A stretch of DNA of 64,000 nucleotides from Rhizobiales bacterium 62-47. Its GTDB lineage: Bacteria > Pseudomonadota > Alphaproteobacteria > Rhizobiales > Xanthobacteraceae. The stretch covers positions 124,001 through 188,000 of the forward strand of contig MKVX01000020.1 in NCBI GenBank assembly GCA_001899255.1. The letters run 5' to 3'. The notes beneath the pieces were generated by a model, which did not search any database, was not told where the DNA came from, and worked only from the letters and a program-made list of their open reading frames with translations. The first letter of the stretch is position 1; the number at the start of each line of letters is the position of its first letter. A program made the translations under genes and the position numbers. Positions 24,502 to 31,640 of this stretch are shown in pieces.

Positions 24502-25541
24502 TGGCGCGTCACGATGCCTCCGAACTGGCGTCTCGTCTCGGCCGACATGCCGAGGCCGTCTGCAAACAATATTTATCGTCCGGCCATCGCGCCGGACGAT
24601 ATTGGATCGTCGGCGATGCGAAGAACACGCCCGGCCGCTCGATGTTCGTGCGCCTTGCAGGGCCGGAATCCGGCAAGGGCGCCGCGGGCAAATGGACCGA
24701 CGGAGCAACCGGCGAGCATGGCGATCTTCTCGACGTCATCCGCGAAACGCTCGGCCTCGTCGACTTCAAGGATGTGGCCGAGGAAGCGCGCCGTTTCCTC
24801 GCGCTCCCGCATCCCGAGCCGCAGAGCGCGCCGACGAACCGGACCGCAAGTCCGGCGCTGTCGGGTTCACCTGAAGCGTCGCGGCGTCTCTTCGCCATGG
24901 CGCAGCCGATCGGCGGCACGCTGGCGGCGACCTACCTCAACGGGCGGGCGATCACGTCGCTCGTCGGCGTTACCGCGCTGCGCTACCATCCGAGGTGCTA
25001 CTACAAGCCCGACAAGCATTCGTCCACCGAGATCTGGCCGGCGATGGTCGCCGCCGTCACCGATCTCGAGGGCCGGCAGACCGGCGCGCACCGCACCTGG
25101 CTCGCCCCGGACGGTTCGGGCAAGGCGCCTGTCGATACACCGCGCCGGGCGATGGGCGACCTTCTCGGGCGCGGCGTCCGCTTCGGCGTCGCCGGTGACG
25201 TGCTCGCGGCCGGCGAAGGCATCGAGACCGTGCTATCACCCCGCATGGTTCTGCCCCACATGCCGATGTTGGCGGCGCTCTCGGCCGCTCACCTCGCCGC
25301 CATCCTGTTCCCGCTGACGGTGCGCAGGCTCTATGTCTTCAGAGATCGCGACCCGGCCGGAGACGGCGCGCGAGACAGCCTGGTCGCCAGAGCAATGAAC
25401 GTCGGCATCGAGGCGATTTCGGTGTCGCCGGTGTGCGAGGACTTCAACGAGGATCTGCGCTGGCGCGGCGTCGACGCCCTTCGGGCGGCCTTGAAGGAGC
25501 AGCTTCGTCCCGAAGACGTCAGCCGGTTCATGGAGGGGTGA
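24501..25541 (+). CDS. Toprim-domain, primase-like protein
   Basis: 346 residues starting in a TGATG overlap with the helicase gene. The N-terminal part (YWIVGDAKNTPGRSMFVRL, GKWTDGATGEHGDLLDVI) is the primase-like domain found before Toprim in mobile elements. The Toprim domain follows: LAAGEGIETVLS with the catalytic Glu near residue 238, and VFRDRDPAGDGA with the Asp pair near 277. Likely a primase for the transferred strand or an accessory to the helicase upstream. No zinc ribbon of DnaG type is visible. Confidence 0.88.
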   Translation: MARHDASELASRLGRHAEAVCKQYLSSGHRAGRYWIVGDAKNTPGRSMFVRLAGPESGKGAAGKWTDGATGEHGDLLDVIRETLGLVDFKDVAEEARRFLALPHPEPQSAPTNRTASPALSGSPEASRRLFAMAQPIGGTLAATYLNGRAITSLVGVTALRYHPRCYYKPDKHSSTEIWPAMVAAVTDLEGRQTGAHRTWLAPDGSGKAPVDTPRRAMGDLLGRGVRFGVAGDVLAAGEGIETVLSPRMVLPHMPMLAALSAAHLAAILFPLTVRRLYVFRDRDPAGDGARDSLVARAMNVGIEAISVSPVCEDFNEDLRWRGVDALRAALKEQLRPEDVSRFMEG

Positions 25542-25911
25542 GGGATCGGCGGGAGACAAGGCGCGGCTGGGCGTCTTCTCGACCTGCCGTCTCCCTTCAT
25601 CACCGCGAGCAGCCTTCTCTTGTCGGAGAGAGCAGCGCCCACCGCCTTCTGAGAGGGCGATCGGCCCACAAACGGGCCGGCCGGGCAATGGCGGCGCTCC
25701 GGCTATTTTCCGCCGGCGGGGAATCCACCCCACGCGACAGGTCGCGCGGGGACCCCGGACCGCCCCGCCTTTGCAGCGCGAAACAAAATAGCCGGGCTTG
25801 GCCATCAAGGCCCTCGCGAGATGGCGAGGGCTGCCAGGCCGTCCCGCCCGTGGGCTTTCGACGCCTGCGAAGGCCGCGATGGGCGCGGTCTCCAGACAAA
25901 GGACGCTCCCG
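25542..25911. other. 370-bp gap with several hairpins, no gene
   Basis: No coding frame here has family resemblance. It contains inverted repeats: GGGAGAC/GTCTCCC spanning about 25551-25594, CGGCCC/GGGCCG near 25663, and CCCTCGC/GCGAGGG near 25810. It probably holds a promoter and structured leader for the DUF2493 gene, different in sequence from the four related leaders upstream. Confidence 0.45.
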
Positions 25912-26847
25912 ATGACGAACGAAGACGATAATGCAGGTTTTGAGCCGGTCCACGCCTCGTCTCCCACCGATCATGTTCTCACCGAACTCCAGCTCTACGG
26001 CTGGCGCCCGTTTCAGGACGAACCCGATCCGAGGCCGCTGCCCGAGGGCAATGCCGTCGCCGCCGCTGTCGCAGATATCTTCGACGCCCTCATCGCGACG
26101 CTCGGCGATACCCGCCTTGAACCCGACCTCGAAGAATTGCTCTGGGGGACCGTCAATCTCTTCCACCGCGCCACGGGCCGGGTGGAGCGCGAACTAGACG
26201 ACAACGAACAGGGGCAGCGCCGCCTCCAGAACGAACAGGATGGCAGCGAGGTGAAGTCGGTCGAACTGGAGCGCCTCACGGCAGAAGGTCAGAGCCTTAT
26301 CGAACGGCGCAACAGCATGGAACTATTCCGCGACGTCGCCACTGAGGCCTTCGAGCACCATACCGGCGCCGCGTGGCGGCCGCGCACCGGCTCGATCGTC
26401 AACCATCGCAATCTCACCGCCGCGATGATCGACAGCCGCGACTTTCTTGCGGCGAAGCGCCGGATCGAGACCGAGGTGTTGCTGCCTGCTGGCCCGAAGG
26501 TTGCCGTGACCGGCGGCGCCGACTTCAACGACCACCGCCTGATCTGGGCGAAGCTCGATCAGGTCCATGCCAAGCACCTCGACATGGTGCTGATGCACGG
26601 CGGCACGCCGAAAGGAGCCGAACTGATCGCCTCCCGTTGGGCACACAGGCGCAAGGTGCCGCAGGTCGCCTTCCGGCCTGACTGGACGAAACACGGCAAG
26701 GCGGCGCCCTTCAAGCGTAACGATGCCATGCTGGACGTCCTGCCCGTCGGCGTCCTCGTCTTCCCCGGCACCGGGATTCAGGAGAACCTTGCGGACAAGG
26801 CCCGCAAGCTCGGCATTCCGGTCATGAAGTTCAACGGCGGCGCATAA
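25912..26847 (+). CDS. DUF2493 (DprA/LOG-like fold) protein
   Basis: 311 residues from MTNEDDNAGFEPVH; longer frames upstream cross the hairpin region. The N-terminal 190 residues are helical and charged. The C-terminal 120 residues are the DUF2493 domain: KVAVTGGADFNDHRLIWAKLD, then VLMHGGTPKGAELIASRWA, QVAFRPDWTKHGKAAPFKRN and VLVFPGTGIQENL. The fold resembles DprA/SMF and lysine decarboxylase-like proteins that bind nucleotides. Common in rhizobial ICEs, role unknown. The stop codon lies in the loop of a perfect 8-bp hairpin. Confidence 0.85.
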   Translation: MTNEDDNAGFEPVHASSPTDHVLTELQLYGWRPFQDEPDPRPLPEGNAVAAAVADIFDALIATLGDTRLEPDLEELLWGTVNLFHRATGRVERELDDNEQGQRRLQNEQDGSEVKSVELERLTAEGQSLIERRNSMELFRDVATEAFEHHTGAAWRPRTGSIVNHRNLTAAMIDSRDFLAAKRRIETEVLLPAGPKVAVTGGADFNDHRLIWAKLDQVHAKHLDMVLMHGGTPKGAELIASRWAHRRKVPQVAFRPDWTKHGKAAPFKRNDAMLDVLPVGVLVFPGTGIQENLADKARKLGIPVMKFNGGA

Positions 26848-26855
26848 GCGCCGCC
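26836..26855. terminator. Hairpin at the end of the DUF2493 gene
   Basis: GGCGGCGC and GCGCCGCC form a perfect 8-bp stem with loop ATAA, which contains the stop codon. No T-run follows on either strand, so termination is uncertain; it separates two convergent genes. Confidence 0.5.
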
Positions 26856-27414
26856 TCAACCCAGCATCTCGGGCCTGAACAGCGAGCGCCGGCTGATGAT
26901 CTTGCCGGATACCATGAACACACCATCGCCGGTGTAGTGCAGCGTCTCGGGATGCTTCGGTGAAGCCGCCACATGCGCCTTCACCACTTCGAAGATGAAA
27001 AAATTATAGCGATCGACCAACACGTCGTCGTGCAAGCGGCACTCGAAGTTCGCATGGCACTCATCGATCAGCGGCGCCTCGACATCGTGGGCCTGCCGTC
27101 AAACCGAACTCCGCAAACTTGTTGATCTCTGCTCCAGACGTATTGCCGATCCCGACCACTGTGTCGGTCAACGCCGTTGTCGGCAGGTTGATCACGCATT
27201 CGCCGCTGCTTTTGATCATATCGAAGCTGTGATTGCCGCCCGAAATCATCAGGCCGACGAGCGACGGCGAGAACTCCAGAATCGTATGCCAGCCGAGCGT
27301 CATGATATTCGTCCTGCCTTGCCATTGCGATGACACAAGGACGATCGGGCCGGGTTCGAGATAGCGGCGCACCTGGCTGACCGGGAAATCATCCTTGCGG
27401 ACTTTCCGCGTCAT
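26856..27414 (-). pseudogene. Flavin reductase-like gene with one frameshift
   Basis: The first 107 codons (MTRKVRKDDFPVSQVRRYLE to NKFAEFGLTAG) are the N-terminal half of a flavin reductase/DIM6-NTAB domain. Near 27093-27103 the frame breaks; the family sequence continues in another frame as HDVEAPLIDECHANFECRL, then YNFFIFEVVKAHV and TGDGVFMVSGKII, ending RPEMLG and a stop at 26856-26858. The intact protein would be about 185 residues and bind FMN. The frame can be restored by gaining two bases or losing one. It is antisense to the surrounding ICE genes, so it is probably old cargo. Confidence 0.8.
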
Positions 27415-27655
27415 GACGTCGCCTCCTATTGCGCAACATATCAATGCTCGTTTGCTGGTTGATGATCGAAGTACGATAGCGGCAAATGAACCACCACGAT
27501 GCAGACGATCGACCTCCGAACGTTACTTGACGACATCGGTATGTCCGAGGAAAAATGCACGACCCACGCAGAACCGGCAAAGCAGTATAGTCGCAGGCGG
27601 AGCGCATCCTCAGGCAGCCTGTCGTGAACTCTCAACCGTTCATGTGGAGGCTTCC

Positions 27656-28072
27656 ATGACGCTGATCCTGCTCGCCGTTTTTTTGACGATCGCATTCTGC
27701 GTCGTCGCCTATAATCTCGCGATCTACGCGCTTCCTTTCGGGGCCGGACTGACGGCGGCTCAATACACCTGGGACGCTGGAGCCGGCGTGATGATGTCGG
27801 GCTTCGCCGCCATTGCCGCTGCGTTGCTGTCCGTCGCGCTCGTCATCGCCGTTCTCGGCTTCGCGAAGAATCCGCTTCTGCGCCTGGTCGCTCTCGCCGT
27901 CTTCGCCGTGCCCGCCGCGATCGCCGGCTATGCGCTCGTGCATGGTGTCGCGAAGCACGCCATCGACTCGGCCATCGCGCTCAACCTCCTTTGTGGAGCC
28001 GCCGGTCTGTTCATCGGCGGCGCCGCAATCGTCAGTCTCAACGCACTTGGTGAAAGCGTCTTGTCGCGCTGA
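27656..28072 (+). CDS. Small inner-membrane protein with four membrane segments
   Basis: 138 residues from MTLILLAVFLTIAFCVVAYN, with GGAGG seven bases upstream. Four hydrophobic segments are visible: residues about 3-25, 42-65, 72-95 and 110-132. The second and fourth are rich in Ala and Gly. No catalytic motif. It stands between the broken flavin reductase and the SSB gene, with a promoter presumably in the 240 bp upstream. I do not recognise a family. Confidence 0.7.
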   Translation: MTLILLAVFLTIAFCVVAYNLAIYALPFGAGLTAAQYTWDAGAGVMMSGFAAIAAALLSVALVIAVLGFAKNPLLRLVALAVFAVPAAIAGYALVHGVAKHAIDSAIALNLLCGAAGLFIGGAAIVSLNALGESVLSR

Positions 28073-28760
28073 AGCACTCGCGATCTTCCGCTTTCGGGAA
28101 ACCCCGCAGCTTTTACCGCCGAACTCTGGGCGTCCCGCTCAGAATATGAATGTCAGGTCGAGACAGTCCTCACCGCCGCAATTTCGATCAGCTGCGCCCG
28201 GCTCCGGAAATCGGTCATGGGGCATGGATCTTTCACGGCCGTAACGGTCGTTGCCCTGCTGCATTCATTCTCGTGAACGCAGGCCGCATCAACTTCATTT
28301 GCACTTGCGGCAATGCCGGCGGATCACGCCGCCTCCCAGTGAACCGCAATCGCGACCATTCACCTGGAGTCCGATAGCGTTTTTGCCTTTTCCCGAATGG
28401 CCTTCCGTCTGGCGACGTGAGCGGTGGCCGTGAATGGGGTGACGAGCGAGCCGGCAAGGCGACGCGGTGTTGATTCTGAGGCGATGCTGCTGTCGGCTCG
28501 AACGATGATTCCGCCGGGCGTCTCCGTGGTCATGCTCTCAGAGGCGCCAATCCCTCCGACTGACTGATCCCCTAAGTCCGTTCGGTTTCCACCCGCAACC
28601 CCGGCGGCTCCGGACCGTGTTGGCGCTAAAGCGCCTGCCCGCGCCACTCCGGGCCTTAGGGGCGAGCTGCCGACGAGCCGGCAGTTGCAGGAGCCTCCCG
28701 ACGGCCTTGGCCGGGTCTCGTCGGAGGGATGGTCCCTCCGAGGAGCAACGGAGACTTAAA
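28073..28760. other. 688-bp stretch without a convincing gene; SSB leader at its end
   Basis: A short minus-strand frame (28360-28533, 57 codons, MTTETPGGIIVRADSSIAS to KAKTLSDSR) is the only candidate; its ribosome site is weak and I cannot name it. The last 140 bases form the SSB leader, with hairpins GCCGAC..GCCGGC region and, at about 28723-28740, GGAGGGA/TCCCTCC around TGG, directly followed by the ribosome site GAGGAGC. A similar hairpin-then-GGAGC order precedes the small gene at 29627. Confidence 0.45.
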
Positions 28761-29165
28761 ATGCAGAACATCGTCATTCTCGCTGGCAACATCGGCCAGG
28801 ACCCCGAATCCCGCACCACCCAGAGCGGCACCCGTATCACCCACTTCACGCTGGCCACCTCGCGGCCTCGCTACTCGGAAGGCAAGGTTGTTCGGGATAA
28901 GGACGGCTATCGGGTCCAGGACACCGAATGGCACCGGATCACTTGCTTCAACGGCCTCGGCACGACGGTCCAGGAGCATTGCCAGAAGGGCATGAAGGTT
29001 CTGGTGCGCGGCCGCATCCACTACACGAAGTGGACCGACCAGCAGGGCGTTGAGCGCTACGGCTGCGAGATCATCGCCGAAACGGTCGACTTCCTGAGCC
29101 GGGCGAAGCAGACCGAAAGCGAGGGCGACAGGCAGTCCGATCAGGACGACGACATCCCGTTCTAG
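28761..29165 (+). CDS. ssb: Single-stranded DNA-binding protein
   Basis: 134 residues from MQNIVILAGNIGQDPES; longer frames upstream run through the leader. The OB-fold is complete (THFTLATSRP, WHRITCFNGLG, GMKVLVRGRIHYTKW, YGCEIIAETVDFL), and the protein ends in DDDIPF, the acidic tip that recruits partner enzymes. It differs from chromosomal SSBs in having only a short linker. It would coat the transferred strand in donor or recipient. A hairpin with a weak U-tract follows. Confidence 0.95.
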   Translation: MQNIVILAGNIGQDPESRTTQSGTRITHFTLATSRPRYSEGKVVRDKDGYRVQDTEWHRITCFNGLGTTVQEHCQKGMKVLVRGRIHYTKWTDQQGVERYGCEIIAETVDFLSRAKQTESEGDRQSDQDDDIPF

Positions 29166-29181
29166 GGCGGGCGAAAGAAGG

Positions 29182-29210
29182 CCCGGCGGCACAAGCCGCC
29201 GGGTCTTCTC
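29182..29210 (+). terminator. Terminator-like hairpin after ssb
   Basis: CCCGGCGGC and GCCGCCGGG form a perfect 9-bp stem around ACAA, followed by TCTTCTCCT. The tract is only moderately T-rich. Confidence 0.65.
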
Positions 29211-29626
29211 CTGTTCGCAACGGATCGCGGCCGCAACCCAACTCGACGTTCGCGCTGCGACGACGGTGCCCGCGCACAGTTTCCGTGACGAGTACAAATC
29301 GCGCCGCCTGATTGCATCAGGTCTGGCGGTCGACAGCACGCCAGATCTCCAATGCAGATGATCGAGGCCACCAGAATAAAAGCAGCGTCAGATTTCAGCA
29401 TGACGACATGGCAAGGGTTTTCGGCTGCGGTCAGCGCGCACCACTCGCTCTTTGAGACGCAACCTTGGTTTCAATCCCGGCCTTCCAAGGTCAACCCGCT
29501 TGGGGTCCGCTACGCGAGCGTGCGGTCGCTTCAGCTTTGCCTCCGCGATGACCCCGGCCGAGACCAAAACACTTCAGGCGCCTGTCGAGCGGGGAATGGT
29601 CCCCGCCTCCAAACAGGAGCCGGAAA
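29211..29626. other. 416-bp gap with inverted repeats, no gene
   Basis: No frame here has coding character. It contains CCTGAT/ATCAGG near 29309, TCTGGCG/CGCCAGA at about 29322-29345, and, 15 bases before the 55-aa gene, GCGGGGA/TCCCCGC around ATGG. The last hairpin is followed by CAGGAGC, as in the SSB leader. Confidence 0.4.
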
Positions 29627-29794
29627 ATGTCCCTTGCAGATGCCCACGCCTTCGCCTTCAGCCTCGCTTCCACGCTTATGGTCTCCATCGTCATCTTCCG
29701 CGCCGGCGATGGCACGATGGGCGTGATGCCCGCAACGGAATATGATGGTGAGGATGATGCGATCGTCGACGAGATGGACCCGTTCGCCCCGTGA
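29627..29794 (+). CDS. Small acidic ICE protein, 55 aa
   Basis: Reads MSLADAHAFAFSLASTLMVS, then FRAGDGTMGVMPATEYDG and EDDAIVDEMDPFAP. GGAGC lies seven bases before the ATG and a hairpin lies just before that. The codon use is like its neighbours, and the acidic helical end and the VMPATEYDGED segment look conserved in type with small proteins of rhizobial ICEs, which is a memory-based impression. Too short for most gene finders. Function unknown. Confidence 0.6.
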   Translation: MSLADAHAFAFSLASTLMVSIVIFRAGDGTMGVMPATEYDGEDDAIVDEMDPFAP

Positions 29795-29839
29795 GGGGCG
29801 ACATGGAGAAATCGGCGTTGGGCTGGCTTTTCCTTAAGC

Positions 29840-29860
29840 CGACCGAATCAGTTTCGGTCG
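29840..29860. terminator. Hairpin between the 55-aa gene and the XRE gene
   Basis: CGACCGAA and TTCGGTCG form a perfect 8-bp stem around TCAGT. A T-rich stretch TGTTGT follows. It could end transcription of the small gene or act in the XRE promoter region. Confidence 0.45.
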
Positions 29861-29916
29861 TGTTGTCTGCGGTATTGTGCTGAGCGGTGATTTCAGCTCG
29901 CATCAGCAAACAATAG

Positions 29917-29931
29917 CGACTAAAATAGTCG
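29917..29931. promoter_or_regulatory. 15-bp inverted repeat in the XRE promoter region
   Basis: CGACTA and TAGTCG are exact reverse complements around AAA, 43 bp before the XRE start codon. The TAAAAT inside could be a -10 box, so a protein bound here would block the promoter. Candidate operator of the XRE protein itself. Confidence 0.5.
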
Positions 29932-29959
29932 TAGTTCTGGCGTGCGCGTAGGCCCGAGT

Positions 29960-29987
29960 GGGAGGTGATCATGCATGATCACCTCCC
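29960..29987. promoter_or_regulatory. Perfect 28-bp palindrome over the ribosome site and start of the XRE gene
   Basis: The left arm GGGAGGTGATCATG and right arm CATGATCACCTCCC are exact reverse complements with no spacer. The left arm contains the ribosome site GGAGG; the start codon at 29975 is in the right arm. In mRNA the ribosome site can pair with ACCTCC of codons 3-5. As DNA it is an ideal site for a dimeric repressor. Confidence 0.8.
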
Positions 29988-30223
29988 GACAATCACGGGC
30001 CGCGCGCGCGTTACTGGGGTGGACGCAGGAGACCCTTGCTGACAAGGCCCGCGTTGCGCTGACCGCCCTCAAGCGCCTCGAATCCGAAAACGGATTGCGG
30101 GTGCATGAGGGTACGCGCGATCAGGTTCGGCGGGCCATCGAAGCGGCAGGCGTTGTCCTCCTGACCACCGATCGCGGACAGGGAGTGCTGCTTGTCGATG
30201 ATCGCGAGGGTCGGAAAGGTTGA
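29975..30223 (+). CDS. XRE-family repressor, QseC-like
   Basis: 82 residues. The helix-turn-helix is SRAARALLGWTQETLADKAR with VALTALKRLES as recognition helix; the end (RAIEAAGVVLLTTDRGQGVLL) is a short C-terminal strand unit seen in many single-domain alphaproteobacterial XRE proteins. In ICEMlSymR7A a similar small protein, QseC, represses the antiactivator gene qseM and itself. Here the DUF2285 gene that follows matches QseM, but it is in the same direction, while the pair is divergent in R7A. The palindrome at 29960-29987 suggests self-control. Role in transfer control is inference from position. Confidence 0.8.
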   Translation: MITSRQSRAARALLGWTQETLADKARVALTALKRLESENGLRVHEGTRDQVRRAIEAAGVVLLTTDRGQGVLLVDDREGRKG

Positions 30224-30342
30224 TGGGTTGTGGGCCGGCGATGCCAGGACAGCATCGAGCGGTGCTCTTTCCAACGGTTATATTCCATCTTCAATTCCAC
30301 TAGCTCCCGCCCGCCACACCGCCACACCAAGCGTGCCGCCCT

Positions 30343-30603
30343 ATGATTGAGCCGTTCGAGGACATCGCCCCGTCCTGTCAGAATCTGACGAAATACGACA
30401 GGAAGCACGTCAAGCTTTATGTCCGCCTTCTCGACGCCGACGCCGATGGCGCCGACTGGCGGGAGGCTGTCGAAGTGCTGTTCGGAATCGATCCTGCCAG
30501 CGAGCCCGACAGGGCGCGGCGTGTTCACGACAGCCATCTCCAGCGCGCCCGCTGGATGACACATACAGGCTATCGCCAGCTTCTGCTTGGCCCCAGTAAC
30601 TGA
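30343..30603 (+). CDS. DUF2285 protein, QseM-like antiactivator candidate
   Basis: 86 residues, MIEPFEDIAPSCQNL to YRQLLLGPSN. The core (YVRLLDADADGADWREAVEVLFGIDP, then ARRVHDSHLQRARWMTHTGYRQLL) is a stand-alone DUF2285 domain. In ICEMlSymR7A the stand-alone DUF2285 protein QseM binds and blocks the excision activator FseA and the quorum regulator TraR. The gene downstream here has the matching FseA-type domains, so an antiactivator role is likely. No TraR or TraI gene is in the window, so its partner may be only the FseA-like protein. Confidence 0.78.
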   Translation: MIEPFEDIAPSCQNLTKYDRKHVKLYVRLLDADADGADWREAVEVLFGIDPASEPDRARRVHDSHLQRARWMTHTGYRQLLLGPSN

Positions 30604-30628
30604 TTTCAACTTAGAGATTATTTCGCAA

Positions 30629-30653
30629 AGGCGATGCCGCTACGGCATCGCCT
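30629..30653. terminator. Perfect 25-bp hairpin between the QseM-like and FseA-like genes
   Basis: AGGCGATGCCG and CGGCATCGCCT pair over 11 bp around CTA. No T-run follows on the plus strand; on the minus strand TTTGCG follows. It could be a weak terminator or an operator controlling the downstream activator gene. Confidence 0.55.
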
Positions 30654-30737
30654 AATGCCGTTGACCAAGCTTCCATCACCTCTCGCGTGCGGCAATCATT
30701 TTCTGCTCGACCTTGACAAGACAGGGGAGGCGAAGGG

Positions 30738-31025
30738 ATGCGGCCCGATACTTCTCGATGGAGAAAACACAGCAGTTACGACTACTTCGACAAGCTCGCG
30801 ACCGAAGGCTTGGCGTGGGAGTGCTTGCGCCGGCACACACCCTATCAACATCAATATCAGGCACTCGCCAGCGCTCGGGAGGACACCGCGCCGCTTCCTG
30901 TAGAGGATCAGCGGCGTTGGGGGTTGCGGTTTCCCGGCGCGACCGAGTCTGTCTGCGCTCGCGCAAACCATCTTCTGGTCGCCGGCCGCCGCGCCGTCCG
31001 TGCTGACGTTTGCGTCCACACCTGA
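30738..31025 (+). CDS. DUF6499 protein, first frame of an FseA-like activator
   Basis: 95 residues in frame 0. The start MRPDTSRWRKHSSYDYFDKLATEGLAWECLRRH matches the DUF6499/Msi172 type. After WGLRF at codon 65 the frame-0 sequence stops looking like a protein family (CARANHLLVAGRRAV) and ends at 31023-31025. The +1 frame from 30934 continues sensibly. This mirrors msi172 of ICEMlSymR7A, whose product is joined to Msi171 by +1 ribosomal frameshifting to make FseA, the activator of excision. A separate short product from frame 0 is also expected. Confidence 0.82.
   Translation: MRPDTSRWRKHSSYDYFDKLATEGLAWECLRRHTPYQHQYQALASAREDTAPLPVEDQRRWGLRFPGATESVCARANHLLVAGRRAVRADVCVHT
30930..30936 (+). 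other. Candidate +1 programmed frameshift site
   Basis: Frame 0 reads CGG TTT CCC GGC. The Phe tRNA on TTT (30930-30932) can re-pair one base forward on TTC, after which CCG at 30934 continues the second frame. The joined protein then reads WGLRF-PARPSLSALAQTIFW and on to SVLTFASTPDHLP, a smooth DUF6499-DUF2285 sequence of about 253 residues. The exact slip codon is my inference; the need for a +1 shift is read directly from the frames. Confidence 0.65.
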
Positions 31026-31500
31026 TCATTTGCCCGCCACGCCGACTCCTGAGCTGGTCGGGCTCCAATCGTTCCGCGACGGCCCCGAGGGCATTTACGC
31101 GGTCTATCCGGCCGACATGCCTGCACAGTTGCTTTTTCTTCCCGGCAGCGATCGCCGCGCGCTTGTCGCCCTGGTCCCGATCGACATCGATCTGCTCGAT
31201 CGCGTCGATGCGCTGACCCGCTTCTGGCGTGCCCTCTACGGCCGCAAAGCCCTCGCCGACACCCGCTTGACGCGCCAGCAGCGCCGACGCCTGCGCCTGA
31301 TGCTTCAGGCGGTCGACGGCCGCATGAACGGCGCAAGCTATCGCGAGATTGCCAGCGCGATCTACGGCGAGGCGCGCGTTACCGCCGATCCGTGGAAGAC
31401 CTCGCCGTTGCGCGATTCCGTCATCGGGCTGATCGAGAGCGGCCTCGTCATGGTCGGCGGCGGCTATCTGAACCTCCTTCGGCATCGCCGTCGACCTTAG
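31000..31500 (+). CDS. DUF2285 protein, second frame of an FseA-like activator
   Basis: As a stand-alone frame it can start at a GTG (31000), but homology-like sequence extends upstream in the same frame to 30934. The DUF2285 core lies at the end: LTRQQRRRLRLMLQAVDGRMNGASYREIASAIYG, then DPWKTSPLRDSVIGLIESG. This is the Msi171-type part of FseA. In R7A the fused protein binds DNA and turns on the excisionase gene rdfS; here an RdfS-like gene starts 140 bp downstream. A weak separate start may also give the isolated domain. Confidence 0.82.
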   Translation: MLTFASTPDHLPATPTPELVGLQSFRDGPEGIYAVYPADMPAQLLFLPGSDRRALVALVPIDIDLLDRVDALTRFWRALYGRKALADTRLTRQQRRRLRLMLQAVDGRMNGASYREIASAIYGEARVTADPWKTSPLRDSVIGLIESGLVMVGGGYLNLLRHRRRP

Positions 31501-31640
31501 CCGGTCGATGCCTGGGCGAAGGGTGGGGATTTTAGCCCTCTCAACTTCCCCATCCCCCCTGACGCATTCCCTCCGCCACCGTGGTCGCCGTTCGCCGCTG
31601 AACCGCAGCGACCGTCCCTGACACCACGGAGGCCCGATCC

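Noticed and set aside
28360..28647. Minus-strand frame of 95 codons before ssb
   Set aside because: Weak ribosome site, overlaps the structured ssb leader, no family pattern. Kept only as a remark in the gap entry.
29352..29726. Plus-strand frame of 124 codons
   Set aside because: It overlaps the better-supported 55-codon gene in another frame and loses protein character after the first 40 codons.
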